DNA of 64,000 nt from Lepas anatifera (lineage: Eukaryota; Arthropoda; Thecostraca; Lepadidae). A model generated the notes under the pieces. The model had not been told where the DNA came from. It searched no databases and saw nothing but the letters and a program-made list of their open reading frames with translations. Positions 1 through 14,184 of the stretch are shown piece by piece; the stretch's first letter is position 1, and each line of letters opens with the position of its first letter. A program made the translations under genes and the position numbers. The stretch covers positions 62,001 to 126,000 of the forward strand of contig JAOTON010001917.1 in the NCBI GenBank assembly GCA_034440635.1, written 5' to 3'.

Positions 1-699
1 AAATTTTACTATGAACAGGGGTGCAAGGAAGCCAAAATAAGTTGAAGATTTTGCAGTACTCAGCTGAGGAGCATGATTATAAGTTGATAAGACGTTTGGC
101 GGCCTGCCTCTTCGAAAATTGGACGCAAAATGTTGCAAATACATTGGATTCTAGGAGGCAGGCAATTAAAGGTCTTATAGACCTGTAACCAAAATTATGT
201 TTAAATGGGGCTGCTTTCCGTCTTGGTGAAGTCCTATTCTCCACCGTCTCATATCACTCATCTTTTGATACTGACGCCTATCTTTTTTACTGCGATCTTG
301 CATTGCCGAAATAATCAGTCAGAAGTCGACATAATTTTGTAGAATATTCAGATCAGCTGCATCCCTGGAAACGTGTGACTTTGTAGGATTTATAGTTATG
401 TTTTCCTTCACATTTTCAGCCTTGATTTGGGCACAAGGCGTGAGTGTTGTTACCATCTTTGGTTTGCTTTACTGGATATATCATCTGCCGAAAATATTTA
501 GATCTTAAAACGACAGTTTGTACCTACTTATTGCATGATTCTGAGTGAAATTATAAATGCAGGCAGGGGGGCTGCATCGGTCTGGAAAAGCAGAAATAAA
601 GTACTAACCGCAGAATGAAACAAGAGTTAGATTAATCTTAGCATTGTTTGCCTGCCTGTTTGTCCGTCCGTTATAGTTCAGCTGGTGTTGGGATTCCAG
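1..699. other. Non-coding stretch upstream of FKRP exon
   Basis: AT-rich sequence with no long open frame and no protein-like translation that I recognise. It ends in a pyrimidine-containing stretch and the dinucleotide AG at 698-699, so its right part is probably the intron or 5' flank of the FKRP exon that follows. I see no repeat of note. Confidence 0.4.
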
Positions 700-1603
700 T
701 TCCCCGACACAGAGGACGCCCGGCTCTGTTGCGCGACAGGTTGAGGTAGCAGACTCGGTGGCGCTGACGCAGACGTCCGGACCAGCGTCTCCCCGCCAGC
801 GGGACAAGCTGCGTCAGCATCGACGGCACCGCCGCGCCCAGTTCTACCGGTGGGCGGGCGTGCGGCGTGTGTGGCGCGGCGGCCGCTGGCGCTGGCACGG
901 CTGCACGCGCCACACGCCGCGCTGCTTCCCCTCCATCGTGGACGACACTCCAGCCTACCTGTATGATGGCCGGTGGACACCTCCCTGCTGCCTGCGCCAC
1001 CTACGCCGCACCGCGCGCCACGTATTCGCCGCGCTGCGCCGGTGCCGCGCGCGCTTCTGGCTGGAGGGCGGCAGCCTACTGGGTGCCGTCCGCAATGGTG
1101 ATATCATTCCTTGGGACTCGGACGTGGATATTGGGATTTACCAGGAGGATATTCCCGGCTGTCCCTACCTGCACGCAGCAGTGAAGGGGGCAGTCAGTGA
1201 CCCGGACGGCTTTGTGTGGGAGAAGGCGCCGGAGGGACGCTTCTTCCGTGTGCAGTATAGCGTCGCCAACCGCGTGCATGTGGATGTATTTCCGTTCTAC
1301 TCGAACAATGGCACTATGACGAAAGACACTTGGTTTGAGACGCACCCTCAGGACTGCGAATTTCCTGAGCATTATTTACGGCCTTTAGAAACATTGCGGT
1401 TTGTTGGTGTTAATGTTACAGTGCCTAACAACGCGCGCGAGTTTTTGGAGTTGAAGTTTGGGAAGGGAGTGATTGAGACGCCGCAGTATCCGATGCCGGA
1501 CAGGATACCTTTTCCTGCCGAGGTCGAGCCAACTGGAGCTTTTTATGGGGAAGAGACGTTTCCTGGGTCAGAGGATGAGGACAGTGAACTGTCAACACAT
1601 TAG
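700..1603 (+). CDS. FKRP: Fukutin-related protein (FKRP), 3' coding exon
   Basis: FKRP is a Golgi LicD-type nucleotidyltransferase-fold enzyme that adds ribitol-5-phosphate to O-mannosyl glycans, best known on alpha-dystroglycan. The frame open from 677 to the TAG at 1601-1603 carries strongly conserved C-terminal features of the family: [21 protein letters not shown], the acidic metal-binding motif WDSDVDIG (about codons 119-126 counted from 758), [38 protein letters not shown] and FLELKFG. The C-terminus ends shortly after the PQYP motif, as in other FKRPs, with a short acidic tail. Only the catalytic half is here (about 280-300 residues against roughly 495 in vertebrates), so N-terminal exon(s) lie outside or were not found. 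The likely 3' splice site is AG at 698-699. The exact start is uncertain: the first 40 bases also read protein-like ([11 protein letters not shown]) in a different frame that stops at 742-744, which may indicate a small indel. Confidence 0.88.
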
Positions 1604-4154
<2,551 letters not shown>

Positions 4155-4629
4155 GGGATTTTCCATGGAGCGACCTGAGCACTGCTGCGCCATTCGTATT
4201 CTATGAGTGTTATCCGAGTCCTGCGAGTGAGTGGATGCAATTTGGCGGGTGTTGTCTTGGGCCTGTTTATCAGGCGAATCTACTTACCTTTAGGTTTACT
4301 CAGCCAGTGCATGCAGTCGCGTCACTTCATTGGTTGTTTGGGTGAGGTAGAGCAACAGGACCTGAAATTGCAAAAAAAAATAAAGACAACCGGGTCAAGT
4401 TGGCGAGCTTGGGGGCGACCGCATTTCCTCCCCTTGGTCCGCCAGTGCGTAGATGTTTGAATCCACTTACGTACCCCACCTACCTACATTTGTGTTTGCT
4501 CAGCCGGTTTATGTCTGACAGGATGGGGTAACTCCGCCGGTCGGCAGCTGGGAATATATGTTTATGGATCGATGTGAAGTCGGTGTCGGAATGGGCAATA
4601 GTCTAGGAGACCAACTATTTTGTCTACTT

Positions 4630-4795
4630 GCTTCTGTCCCGAAAATGTAACCAAAAAGCTGTACTATCCTGTCCCTTTCTGTCCCGGAACTGTGACCAAG
4701 AAGCTGTACTGTCCTGTCCCATTCTGTCTCAGAACTGTTGCCAAGAAGTCGCAATGGCCTGTCCCATTCTGCCTCTGAACTGAACTGATCTGACA
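4630..4795. repeat. 45-bp minisatellite, about 3.5 units
   Basis: Imperfect tandem units recur at 45-bp spacing: GTCCCGAAAATG at 4636, GTCCCGGAACTG at 4681, GTCTCAGAACTG at 4726 and GCCTCTGAACTG at 4771, each followed by related CCAAGAAG and CCTGTCCC segments. The surrounding 4152-5341 shows no gene or other repeat that I can support. Confidence 0.8.
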
Positions 4796-5349
4796 TATTC
4801 CTTTGGTTCTTTCTGCCGTGATTGGTTAATGTAAGAGCTGTATTACTCCAGAGTTCTTAATCTGAGGAAAATATGTAGCTACTTGGTAGCACCGTCAATC
4901 GTGCAAGTGGCGCACCCTTTCAAGATGTAGGTTACCATTACTTGATGGAAGTGCCGGCCGTTTTGATAGATACTTCTTTATCAAGGAAGGCAGGAGCCGG
5001 GCTGAAAAATGTACACATGCGTAAGCACCCACACCTCTCAGACTGCGCTGCCTTCTGCATTGCCAAACGGCACGTTTGGCCGCACGAACCCGGCTTTGCC
5101 CTCCTTACAGTAGACCAACTTCGACCAGTTTTCAGGAACTTGGACCAAATCGTATCGAGACACTCGTGGCGTGCCAATGGGGCCATGGGGTCATTCAGGT
5201 TTTTACGCCAGAGGCGCCCCTGTAAACGCAGCAGCACTCCCGCCAGCGAAATCACCGGAGGAAACAGGCAACGAAGGCACATTTCTAAACTGGCTTTCAA
5301 GAGGGTACATTTCACATTTAGGAAACACCAGCCTGATGAGGTTATATAG

Positions 5350-5604
5350 CATAGGCGGGTCCGGGGGGCAAGGGGGCACATGCCCCACCCCCATCGACCC
5401 TCGGCGCCCCCTGACATGATCACGGCGCCCCCTGGAATGTCGCTTCCCACTCACCCATCACCCCAGGATGCGAAAATCGGCGCCCACCGATAGGATTTCG
5501 CGCCCATCTGATAGGTTTTGCCGGTCAAAGTGGCGCCCCCCCGAACCGGATAGCGCCCCCCGGGAAGGTGCCCCCCGCGATCGGCAATCCTGGATTCGCC
5601 TATG
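5350..5604. mobile_element. hAT-type non-autonomous element (MITE) with 8-bp TSD
   Basis: A 255-bp GC-rich element bounded by imperfect terminal inverted repeats, CATAGGCGGGTCCGG at the left and the complement of CATAGGCGAATCCAGG at the right. It is flanked by a perfect 8-bp direct repeat TTATATAG (5342-5349 and 5605-5612). Eight-bp duplications and the CA-starting GGCGGATCC-like terminus are characteristic of hAT superfamily transposons. The inside carries many GGCGCCCCC runs and no coding sequence, so it would depend on a transposase elsewhere. Relatives in this window lie at 56953-57165 (same orientation) and 57318-57531 (inverted, truncated). Confidence 0.88.
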
Positions 5605-5612
5605 TTATATAG

Positions 5613-6509
5613 CGCCATCAATACGTTTGGAGTGGGCAAATTGAGTAATTAGTGAAATATGCCCGATCAGTTCACTCTATAACCATCCCAGTGCGCTCCT
5701 CCTCACTCGGCCATATTCGTGTCTTCTTTTTCAGTGTGGTGGGCATTTGGCTGTTATTTTTGTGTGATGTGAATCCCAACGTGAGTTTCGGACTGCGGAA
5801 AATACCTACAGGAGGGGGTTTACGGGGGCTCGATCCTCCCCGCGGAATTTCCGGAGTGCCTATAGGCTGAGCGTAGCAGATAGAAACATAATTGACATAG
5901 GTTTGTTCGAGATAATGGCGAGGAAGCTTGAGCCCTGAGCCCCCTCCCCCAAATAAAGTACCTATTTGATCCGCTACGAGTTTCTATGTCTTTTATCAAT
6001 GTGATCCTTGTATAATTGATATATCTGGTCCAGGGTCCAGTCTTGCAACAGTTTCGAGCAAAAGTTCGTAAGTAAGCGAGAGAGTGATTGAGTGAGTGCG
6101 AGTAGCTTAGAAACAAGCTTGTACCTATGTGTATCAGTTTAACACGCGCCCCGCTGGTGGTGAAATTGCCCCCTCCCCTCCTGGTTTTCCCCTGATAACA
6201 CAAGAAACGAAGAGACGCAGAGCAACGAAACTTCCAGTACCTTATCCCTGATAAATTTTACGCATCTGACCAAATTTTTTAGGTCCAGGTCATGCCAGGT
6301 CAAGGAGCTATCCAAGGTCAAATGACCCGACCTCAAAACCTAAAATCACGAGTTTGAAGCAGCGCAAGAAACATCTGCCAACCAATCAATTTGAAACTTT
6401 CACAATATAATAAGGTCATTAGGGTCTAAAAATCTGCCATCTCTGAATTCTTATATTGCTGACCTAAAGTGGGGTCAATTTTTTTGGTCACCCCATTATA
6501 AGCCTATGG
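5613..6509. other. Repeat-bearing non-coding stretch
   Basis: No gene seen. A short GC-rich piece near 5890-5960 (GAGCCCTGAGCCCCCTCCCCC) resembles, in inverse orientation, a piece near 11520-11600. From about 6280 the sequence becomes rich in AGGTCA/TGACCT hexamers and merges into the tandem repeat that follows. Confidence 0.5.
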
Positions 6510-7580
6510 TGAAAACTTGAAAGGGCTTGTTTTCAGTAAATACCGGATAGATAAAGCTAAAAATCCTCACACTGTGTATTCTTACCACAATCTTGACCAT
6601 AAAGTTGCATTCTTGACCATCTGACCTCCCAAAGGTCATGTCAGGTCACAGGAGCATGCAATGATTGTTTTGCTAAAAACTTCTCACTGAATTGAGATAA
6701 AGCTCCTATTTTACTTGCATTGTGCTTAAATTGTCACGAGGTGTCGATTGATTTGCAGGATGACCATACCAGGTCACCCTGTGACCCTGACTTAGCTCAA
6801 AGTGAAGTCATTTTCACAATTTGTCCTAGCAAGGTCATATTATCCATCATTCGATTTCTCACGATGACAGGAATCCAATGATGCATATATATTTGCTGTA
6901 GCTCCGCTGAGTGATAATCTAGAGGGGGAAACGTACACCGCCCTATTGTAAGCCTATGGAACCTTCTTTGACCTATGCTGACCTCAATATTGACCTGACA
7001 TAAAAATGCTACCTATAATTTCTCTTCCTTTCGTTTAGAGCTTTCGAACACCTTCCGAAATTTTCCTTTAGCTTTCCTGGGAAATAAGATACGGAGAGGG
7101 GAGGAGGGCGAAAAATGCCCCCCAGCGGGGTGAATCATGCCAGAGACCTCAGCAGGGCGAGTGTTAACCCTCGTCCCACCGGGGGCCATCGATGGCCCCG
7201 CTAAGTTTTTCAGAATAGCAGAAAATCGACGAGGCGCAGCACCGTGGTTGAGAGCTCTACCTCTCACCCCATCATTTTCCCACCATCCCTGAAATTCTTT
7301 ACCCCGGGTCACCTAAAGTCAGGTCACGAGGCGAGGTCAACCAAAGTCACCTCACTTCACCTTTTGAGCTCCATAGTAGATTTCTTGGCCGATCAGTTTC
7401 AAACTTCCTACACTTCATGACCCCTCCAGGGTCTGGAAAGATGTATATCCGTGATTTTTCTATTTCGTGACCTGACTTTCTGACATTTCGTGACATCAGG
7501 TCATATTAGGTCACGAAGTGACCTCTGGAGGTCAAACCACTGGCGAGGGGTCATTACATTTCACATGGCGGAAAAAGGTC
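6510..7580. repeat. AGGTCA-rich repeat, tandem copy 1
   Basis: First copy of a 1,071-bp direct tandem duplication; the second is 7581-8650. Between the two I see about five differences (for example CACCTTCCG versus CACCGTCCG, AATTCTTTA versus AATTCGTTA, and one deleted G). The unit holds roughly 15 AGGTCA or TGACCT hexamers by eye count, against less than one expected by chance. It also holds an 18-bp perfect palindrome at 7182-7199 inside a GC-rich block that begins with GTTAACCC. Short ORFs of 99 codons on the minus strand occur in both copies but have no protein-like features. Confidence 0.95.
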
Positions 7581-8650
7581 TGAAAACTTGAAAGGGCTTG
7601 TTTTCAGTAAATACCGGATAGATAAAGCTAAAAATCCTCACACTGTGTATTCTTACCACAATCTTGACCATAAAGTTGCATTCTTGACCATCTGACCTCC
7701 CAAAGGTCATGTCAGGTCACAGGAGCATGCAATGATTGTTTTGCTAAAAACTTCTCACTGAATTGAGATAAAGCTCCTATTTTACTTGCATTGTGCTTAA
7801 ATTGTCACGAGGTGTCGATTGATTTGCAGGATGACCATACCAGGTCACCCTGTGACCCTGACTTAGCTCAAAGTGAAGTCATTTTCACAATTTGTCCTAG
7901 CAAGGTCATATTATCCATCATTCGATTTCTCACGATGACAGGAATCCAATGATGCATATATATTTGCTGTAGCTCCGCTGAGTGATAATCTAGAGGGGGA
8001 AACGTACACCGCCCTATTGTAAGCCTATGGAACCTTCTTTGACCTATGCTGACCTCAATATTGACCTGACATAAAAATGCTACCTATAATTTCTCTTCCT
8101 TTCGTTTAGAGCTTTCGAACACCGTCCGAAATTTTCCTTTAGCTTTCCTGGGAAATAAGATACGGAGAGGGGAGGAGGGCGAAAAATGCCCCCCAGCGGG
8201 GTGAATCATGCCAGAGACCTCAGCAGGGCGAGTGTTAACCCTCGTCCCACCGGGGGCCATCGATGGCCCCGCTAAGTTTTTCAGAATAGCAGAAAATCGA
8301 CGAGGCGCAGCACCGTGGTTGAGAGCTCTACCTCTCACCCCATCATTTTCCCACCATCCCTGAAATTCGTTACCCCGGGTCACCCAAAGTCAGGTCACGA
8401 GGCGAGGTCAACCAAAGTCACCTCACTTCACCTTTTGAGCTCCATAGTAGATTTCTTGGCCGATCAGTTTCCAACTTCCTACACTTCATGACCCCTCCAG
8501 GGTCTGAAAGATGTATATCCGTGATTTTTCTATTTCGTGACCTGACTTTCTGACATTTCGTGACATCAGGTCATATTAGGTCACGAAGTGACCTCTGGAG
8601 GTCAAACCACTGGCGAGGGGTCATTACATTTCACATGGCGGAAAAAGGTC
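7581..8650. repeat. AGGTCA-rich repeat, tandem copy 2
   Basis: Second copy of the duplicated unit, one base shorter than copy 1 because of a single deletion (GGTCTGGAAAG becomes GGTCTGAAAG near 8504). The 18-bp palindrome is retained at 8253-8270. Near-identity over more than 1 kb means a very recent duplication or an assembly duplication of one locus. Confidence 0.95.
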
Positions 8651-10150
8651 TGGCATTTTCCTATAAAATGTATTTTACCGGAGCTCAATAGCTCTAATGG
8701 CATAAGAGTTATGCCTAGTTTGCTTAAGCATTTCATATTTGAGTGAAAATAGCCTATCTTGACCTAACTTGACCTCTGGAGGTCAAACCATTGACCTGAG
8801 CGCTTAGACATACGAAGTAATTTGTTACTGAATTGACGCGAGCTTCTAATGCACTTCGCAGCTTTGTGCTAACCCCCACATTTCAGGAGTTAGAGGGGGC
8901 CATCGATGGCCCCGGTGGGGCGAAGGTGGCACCCGGACCCCCGGTGGGGCGCGGGTTAACCTTCACCCGGGTGAGGGTCTTTTTATATCCCCCTCCGGGT
9001 GTCTCCAAAGTGGCCGAAAAACGGCGGCGCGCATTGCCGCCAAACTTAGTCTAGCTGTGCCTTTATCATTTTTACATCTTTCCTGAAAATTTTAGCTCAA
9101 GGTCATATCAGGTCAGGTCACCAGGCCAGGTGAAGTGGCCTCACCTAAAAAATGCTTAGGACTGCATAACCAAAAAGAGGGTTAATCGATCAAGCTCAAA
9201 CTCATGCCACATAATGCGCCCACCAGGAGCTACAAGATATGTTCCAGGATTAAGGTCATGTACAGAGCATGACCTCCCCATTGCAAATGCATGGGAGAAA
9301 TCACGAAATGAGCTTTTCGCAGTAAGTATGGATGGAATCAACTTCAAATATCGGTTAGGACCTAATCTTAGCCCATTTATGAAGTTGATTTAAAAAGTTT
9401 TGACATGTGACCGTTGAAAGGTCACCTAAGGTCAAATAAACAGTTTTCGGTGTTTTACTCTATAAATTTTGAATAAACAAAGCTAGAACTTTTATTGTGT
9501 CACCGAAGCGTATTTATGGTCACTGCAGGTCAAATGCTATTTATCATGACTATACCATGTCAAGTTGGGTCAAACCATTGCCATGGGTTAGGTCAAATTT
9601 TGAATTGGACCTGGCATAGCAATATTATATATTATTCGATTTGTATTGACGAGAGGATTGCAATGGTGCATCAGCAATAACTGTATCTTGCCTGGTTTGG
9701 AAGTTATTAGCGAAAAAGGAAACGCACTTAGGCATGAGTGGTTATGGACATTCCCAAGAACATTCCCAATGATCGGTGACCTGCAGCTCCCTAGGTTTTG
9801 ACCTGACCCGAAACTCATTGGCTTTGTAATAAAAGAACAACTCAAGAGTTTTCGAATGGTGTTCTAAAAGTGTTTCTAGCTATTTTAGTTTCTGAGATCA
9901 ATGAGGTTTTCTTAGTGCACCTCATATTAGCTATTTTTACCTATTTTTACCTCTGGTGACCTTCATATTGACCTGACGAGAAAAATGACTTGAGCATTTT
10001 CGATATCATTTTTGAAGAGCCTTCGATTGTTGTTTTGTGATTTTTTTTCTAGCTGAGTTTTTTTAGATCGTAGGGGGCCTTTTTAACCCCCACCAGGGCC
10101 AAGGTGGCTCGTAGCCGCCACCGGGGCAAAGGTTAAGCTGAAACGAGGAA
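8651..10150. repeat. Diverged AGGTCA-family repeat
   Basis: Related but diverged sequence continuing from the tandem copies. It contains the palindrome GGGGCCATCGATGGCCCC at 8896-8913, a GC-rich block to about 9050 (AAAACGGCGGCGCG), then a GGTCAGGTCACC cluster at about 9100-9150. A segment near 9200-9280 (ACTCATGCCACATAATG, then ATGTTCCAGG, then a pair of opposed AGGTCA-like sites) recurs at about 13110-13210, 14440-14540 and 63640-63720. A second GC block with GGTTAA lies at 10075-10140. No coding sequence is recognisable. Confidence 0.8.
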
Positions 10151-12316
10151 AATTTAACCAAATTGGGTGCGTGCTAAGCTAACAGTACTATGGCTGAATA
10201 GAATATGGATTTGAGTTCGCAATTTGTTCCTAGCTTTGGCCTTGACATACAAAACATATATGTCTGAGCCACCACCGAAACTCATCATAATAGACGCTAA
10301 CCAGAATTAAAACGGAAGTCTCCAGCATTGTCCCAAGGCCGCTCAATGCGCCCATCGTTCCCAATCGTGCAGAGCCTCTAAATTGTGTACGTTTTTGTAT
10401 CACGGCCAAACAGTTTTTATGTGTTTCCCACACAATTTAAAATCCCGCCACCTCAATATTCAGGCATACACGTCTTCTGGTTGCGGGCCGTCTCAGGTTC
10501 GTAAGTTTGCATCACCAAGTGGCGGCCGTATCACTTCCCTGCGGGCGAATCCGTGTCACGGGTCGGCAGTTCCTGCAGTGTCTGGGTGCGGCGTGCGTGT
10601 TTCTCTCGTGGATACATGTGCGCGAGACATGCGTCCTGCAACATCCGTCCATATCGCGGTAAGAGGACACGCTTACACACGTTGTGTCAGAGCTTGTTAA
10701 AATGTTTGGTACGCATTTGTTGTGAAATATTTTTTTGTGAGCTTTCCTCTAGCCTGAGTGGCTTATTCCCACCTCATTTGATTTCCAATCAGCCTTGCCC
10801 ACTGCTGTGACTTAATTACATCGTGCCGTTTATTTTTCTTATAATTTCGTGCAGAGAGATATTTGAACTGCATGCCTAGTTCAAGCACGCATGAGAGTTT
10901 GGCTTGGCTAGAACCCAAAAAACAAATGCATGTGCACTGAAAAGCAGACCTCCGGTATTATTTTGCGTCTATGACTTAATTGTCCTGGTCAAAATGCGAT
11001 CCGTATTGGACCGCCGATCCGGATACACAGTCCAGTCGGTGAGTTCATCAAACGCTATTAACCCCAGCACTGGAAATATAGCTTGATGAACTCCATCTGA
11101 AGTCCGATTCGGATCACATTATCACCATGAAGTCTAGGTATGTGTAGAAGTTAACATACAGAGACTCGTTCGAGAAAATTGGTTAGCAAAAATGCGATGC
11201 CAAAAATGCAATGTAATTTTTCCAGGAACAAAAAAATGTTACGCGAGCAATTGGTCGCCCAGACAATATACAGGAGGCATGGTGTAACGGGAAAAGAAAG
11301 GAAAGGGTGGATTTTTCTATCCGCATGTGGCGCAACGTTTTCGTCAAAGGGAAAGGGGGTGCACCCTCCATGCGATCCATCTCTCCGGCGAAAAAATTTG
11401 CTAGGGGCTTGTTTAAAGGCAAAGTTGACAGTAATTATTTTTCAAGGCTGGCCTATTTTGCCTAATAAAAATGGGTACCTATGCTTTTGTCAACTTGTGA
11501 TAAATGTCTACCTGCCAGTGGCGAACTTCATTTGGGGCGGAGGGCTAGGGGCTCAAACCTTACCCGCAATTGCCTCGGGTCAGCCTCTGCCTGTGCATTT
11601 ACTATAGGTAGGTACTCGTGACATTTCGAAGCGGCTCGAAGCCCCCCCCATAGCCTCCGACATTTTTATGCGCCACTGCTTCGTACCCATTATTAGCCAC
11701 AGGCAATAACCCGAAAAAGGTATTAAGCGGAATGCAGATTTCAATTATTTTTCCTTTATGTTTGTTAAATGTTTGAGCAAAATGTGCTTCGTATTTGGAC
11801 TTTTATGCAAACAGAAACGTACAGAATGTTAAGTACTTCAATAGTTATGGTCGTGTTTTTATCTTTGCCTATGTAGTTATGTGAAATTTGATAGGATGTG
11901 GCCCATCACATCGACCACGGGATCATTACCATTATTATTATATGGAGTAAGTTCGGATTGATTATGGACCTATTACCGTGCCACCACCAACCTCTAGGTA
12001 GGTACTAGCGGAGGCTGCCAGTTCTGTTAGCCAATAAATAATATTTCGGGAAAGGTAAAACGAGCCACCAGCCTTACTATTTGGCTACTTGCAGCTGAAG
12101 TACCCCAGTCAAAGAAAATGGGCAGAACAATAATTGCATTTCGAATTTTTACATCAGTCTTATGCAAAAATTTCGATCAATAGGTACTGGATCTAGCAAC
12201 TAAGTACATTAAACAGCAGTCAAAGCCGGCACTTTATAACCGCCGACGGTCTATTTTATTGCCTCTCGCCATCACTCGGCTTATCTCAGTAACTCGGGTC
12301 TCCGCACCTCCACCAG
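10151..12316. other. Non-coding stretch
   Basis: Mostly AT-rich with no gene that I can support. A GC-richer patch at about 10480-10660 ends in a donor-like CGCG|GTAAGAGG, but its reading frames look unlike any protein. The piece at 11520-11600 resembles 5890-5960 inverted. Confidence 0.4.
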
Positions 12317-12407
12317 GTCGTGTGGTTGCTGTCTGCCAGCACGGACGCCCAGCAGCAGGCGGCGGATGCCCTGTCCGGGGCTGGCCCCGTCGCGCCTTTC
12401 TCTCAAG
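12317..12407 (+). CDS. Possible internal exon, function unknown
   Basis: A GC-rich 91-bp island between an acceptor (CTCCACCAG, AG at 12315-12316) and a good donor (CAAG|GTAGGT at 12408). It is open in the frame that reads VVWLLSASTDAQQQ and continues into a Gly/Ala/Pro-rich stretch. Exon phase would be 0 in and 1 out, and phase 1 is what the EGF exon at 18787 requires, so it could be an upstream exon of the lectin gene. I do not recognise the peptide. The minus strand is also open here, so a chance GC island is a real alternative. Confidence 0.28.
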
Positions 12408-12844
12408 GTAGGTTTGCTTGGATTAAACCCAAATTCCAGCTTCCGCTCAATCCATGTCACCAAACCTCTGCCATTTTCAGAGTTAATCAAATCGAAAAGG
12501 GTAATCAAAAAGAAACGTTCTCTCCTTTCTGCACTGTTTTATTTTTATATCAAGGGAGAATACAATTCCGTTCTTGCAATATGCTTCCAATTTTATCCTG
12601 TATTCGATTCATCGCAAATCAAAACTTATCGTGTATTGATCTTCCAAGTCAATACGCGATAAGGACTTATCACCTCCGCCCTTGATCCATCTGTGAACTT
12701 GATAATTGAGCTATGTATTAAGACTTTCCTGCAAGCCAAGTTTGGGTTCATTAAAACAAAACCCATCCAAGTTGAAATAAAGACCCAAAAATGTGGTGGG
12801 GTGACATGCCCACATTTTTGCACGTTCCATGGGGTTCACCTACA

Positions 12845-13935
12845 TCCCGCTAGCGCTTAACTTGATTAACCTTCGCCTAGGTGGGGGGGTGCTTGAACAC
12901 CACCCCTCGGGTTTATCCGTTGGCACCATAAAACGGCGGCGCGATGCGGCACCGTACTTGGTACACCTTATCCTTGATCAATGTTGCAACTTTTTCCAAA
13001 ATTTTTAGGGCAGATTATCTCAGGTCAGGTCACTAGAACAGGTCAAGCGACCTCGCCTCCAAAAACGTTTAGGGACAGTATACGTAAGAACAGGGTCAAG
13101 TCTATCTAATCGAAACTCATATCGCATAATGGGCCCACTGAGCGCTACACAAATATGTTTCGGTGTTTTTTATATCGATGACCTAGGGTCCTACGCAGAG
13201 CATGACCTCACCATTGGAAATCCGTGAGTAAAACAGAAATTGGGCTGTGTTTGTGTAGATGCAGCTGTGAATATCTCTATATTCTCCTAATGGTAGTATG
13301 CTGGGCCCCCGTTCCAGGTTTATGTTGCAGTTTTTTACTTGTGATCTCTAAGAGGTCATCTAGGGATACTAAGCAGTTTTTCTGGCTTGGATCAATAACT
13401 TTGTCGGACATGACGATAAATATTTTATTTTGATACAATTACGTTTGGATTGTTATTGGGAGTCGATTGATATACATATTGATAATGCTAGATCAGATAG
13501 TGACCTTGACCTGAACTGAGGTCAGGTCATTTTATGTTTTGACCTAGTATAGTCATATCATACATCATTAGATTTACCTTAACGAGAGGAAGCGAATGGT
13601 GTTTAAGAATTGATTCTAACTTAACTCTATCAGACACTAGAGCCCAGAAACTCATCTCGAACACCTCGCTCCCTTGACCTGAAATGACCTCAATATTGGC
13701 ACGTATAGCCCCTGCATTTGCAGTGCCCTAAAACTCTTCCGACCTCAATATTTACCTGATCCAAAAGTGTCTGATGTACTTTTTGTGAATTTGTATGAGG
13801 TATCCACCTGGGTTCTAGTTTTTTCACTCTCCCGCATAGGTGCCGAGTTGGAGAGGGGTGTTTGAACACTCCCCCTACCATGGCAAAGGTGGCTCGGGGG
13901 CCCACCGGGGCGGGTGTTGACCCTATACTGTCAGG
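12845..13935. repeat. AGGTCA-family repeat copy
   Basis: Begins with a GC block (TTAACCTTCGCC, ACCACCCCTCGGG, AAAACGGCGGCGCG). This is followed by GGTCAGGTCACTAG and the same order of blocks seen at 9100-9700: ACTCATATCGCATAATG, a TATATCGATGACC segment, an inverted pair of AGGTCA-like sites, then a GACCTAGTATAGTCATA segment. It ends in a second GC block with CCATGGCAAAGGTGG near 13880-13930. No coding signal is seen. Confidence 0.75.
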
Positions 13936-14184
13936 GGGGGTGATCTTGCGCACAGCTAATGCTTTCCAAGATATCTCCAAAACGGTTTGCAATAGGTCGT
14001 TTAAATTTTCGGCATTTTCCTGAAATTGAATTTGGGACATCCTCTGAAAGTTGATGTATGTCCTAGGATCGGCATTTATGTCTATGGTGTAAGGATCTGT
14101 TCACAAATCGTGTATTATCGTCCACATTGCGTTCTTCGTACAGCAACACCGTCCGTAACAATACACTGGGAGCAGTTAAAATGT

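Noticed and set aside
7013..8383. Identical 99-codon minus-strand ORFs in both tandem copies
   Set aside because: The ORF recurs only because the DNA is duplicated; composition is not protein-like and diverged family members do not keep the frame.
6510..8650. CRISPR-like or other prokaryotic array
   Set aside because: The repeats are kilobase units or irregular minisatellites without spacer structure, and the genome is clearly eukaryotic.
10579..10658. Possible exon ending at CGCG|GTAAGAGG
   Set aside because: All three frames are open, none resembles a domain, and no neighbouring exon joins it.
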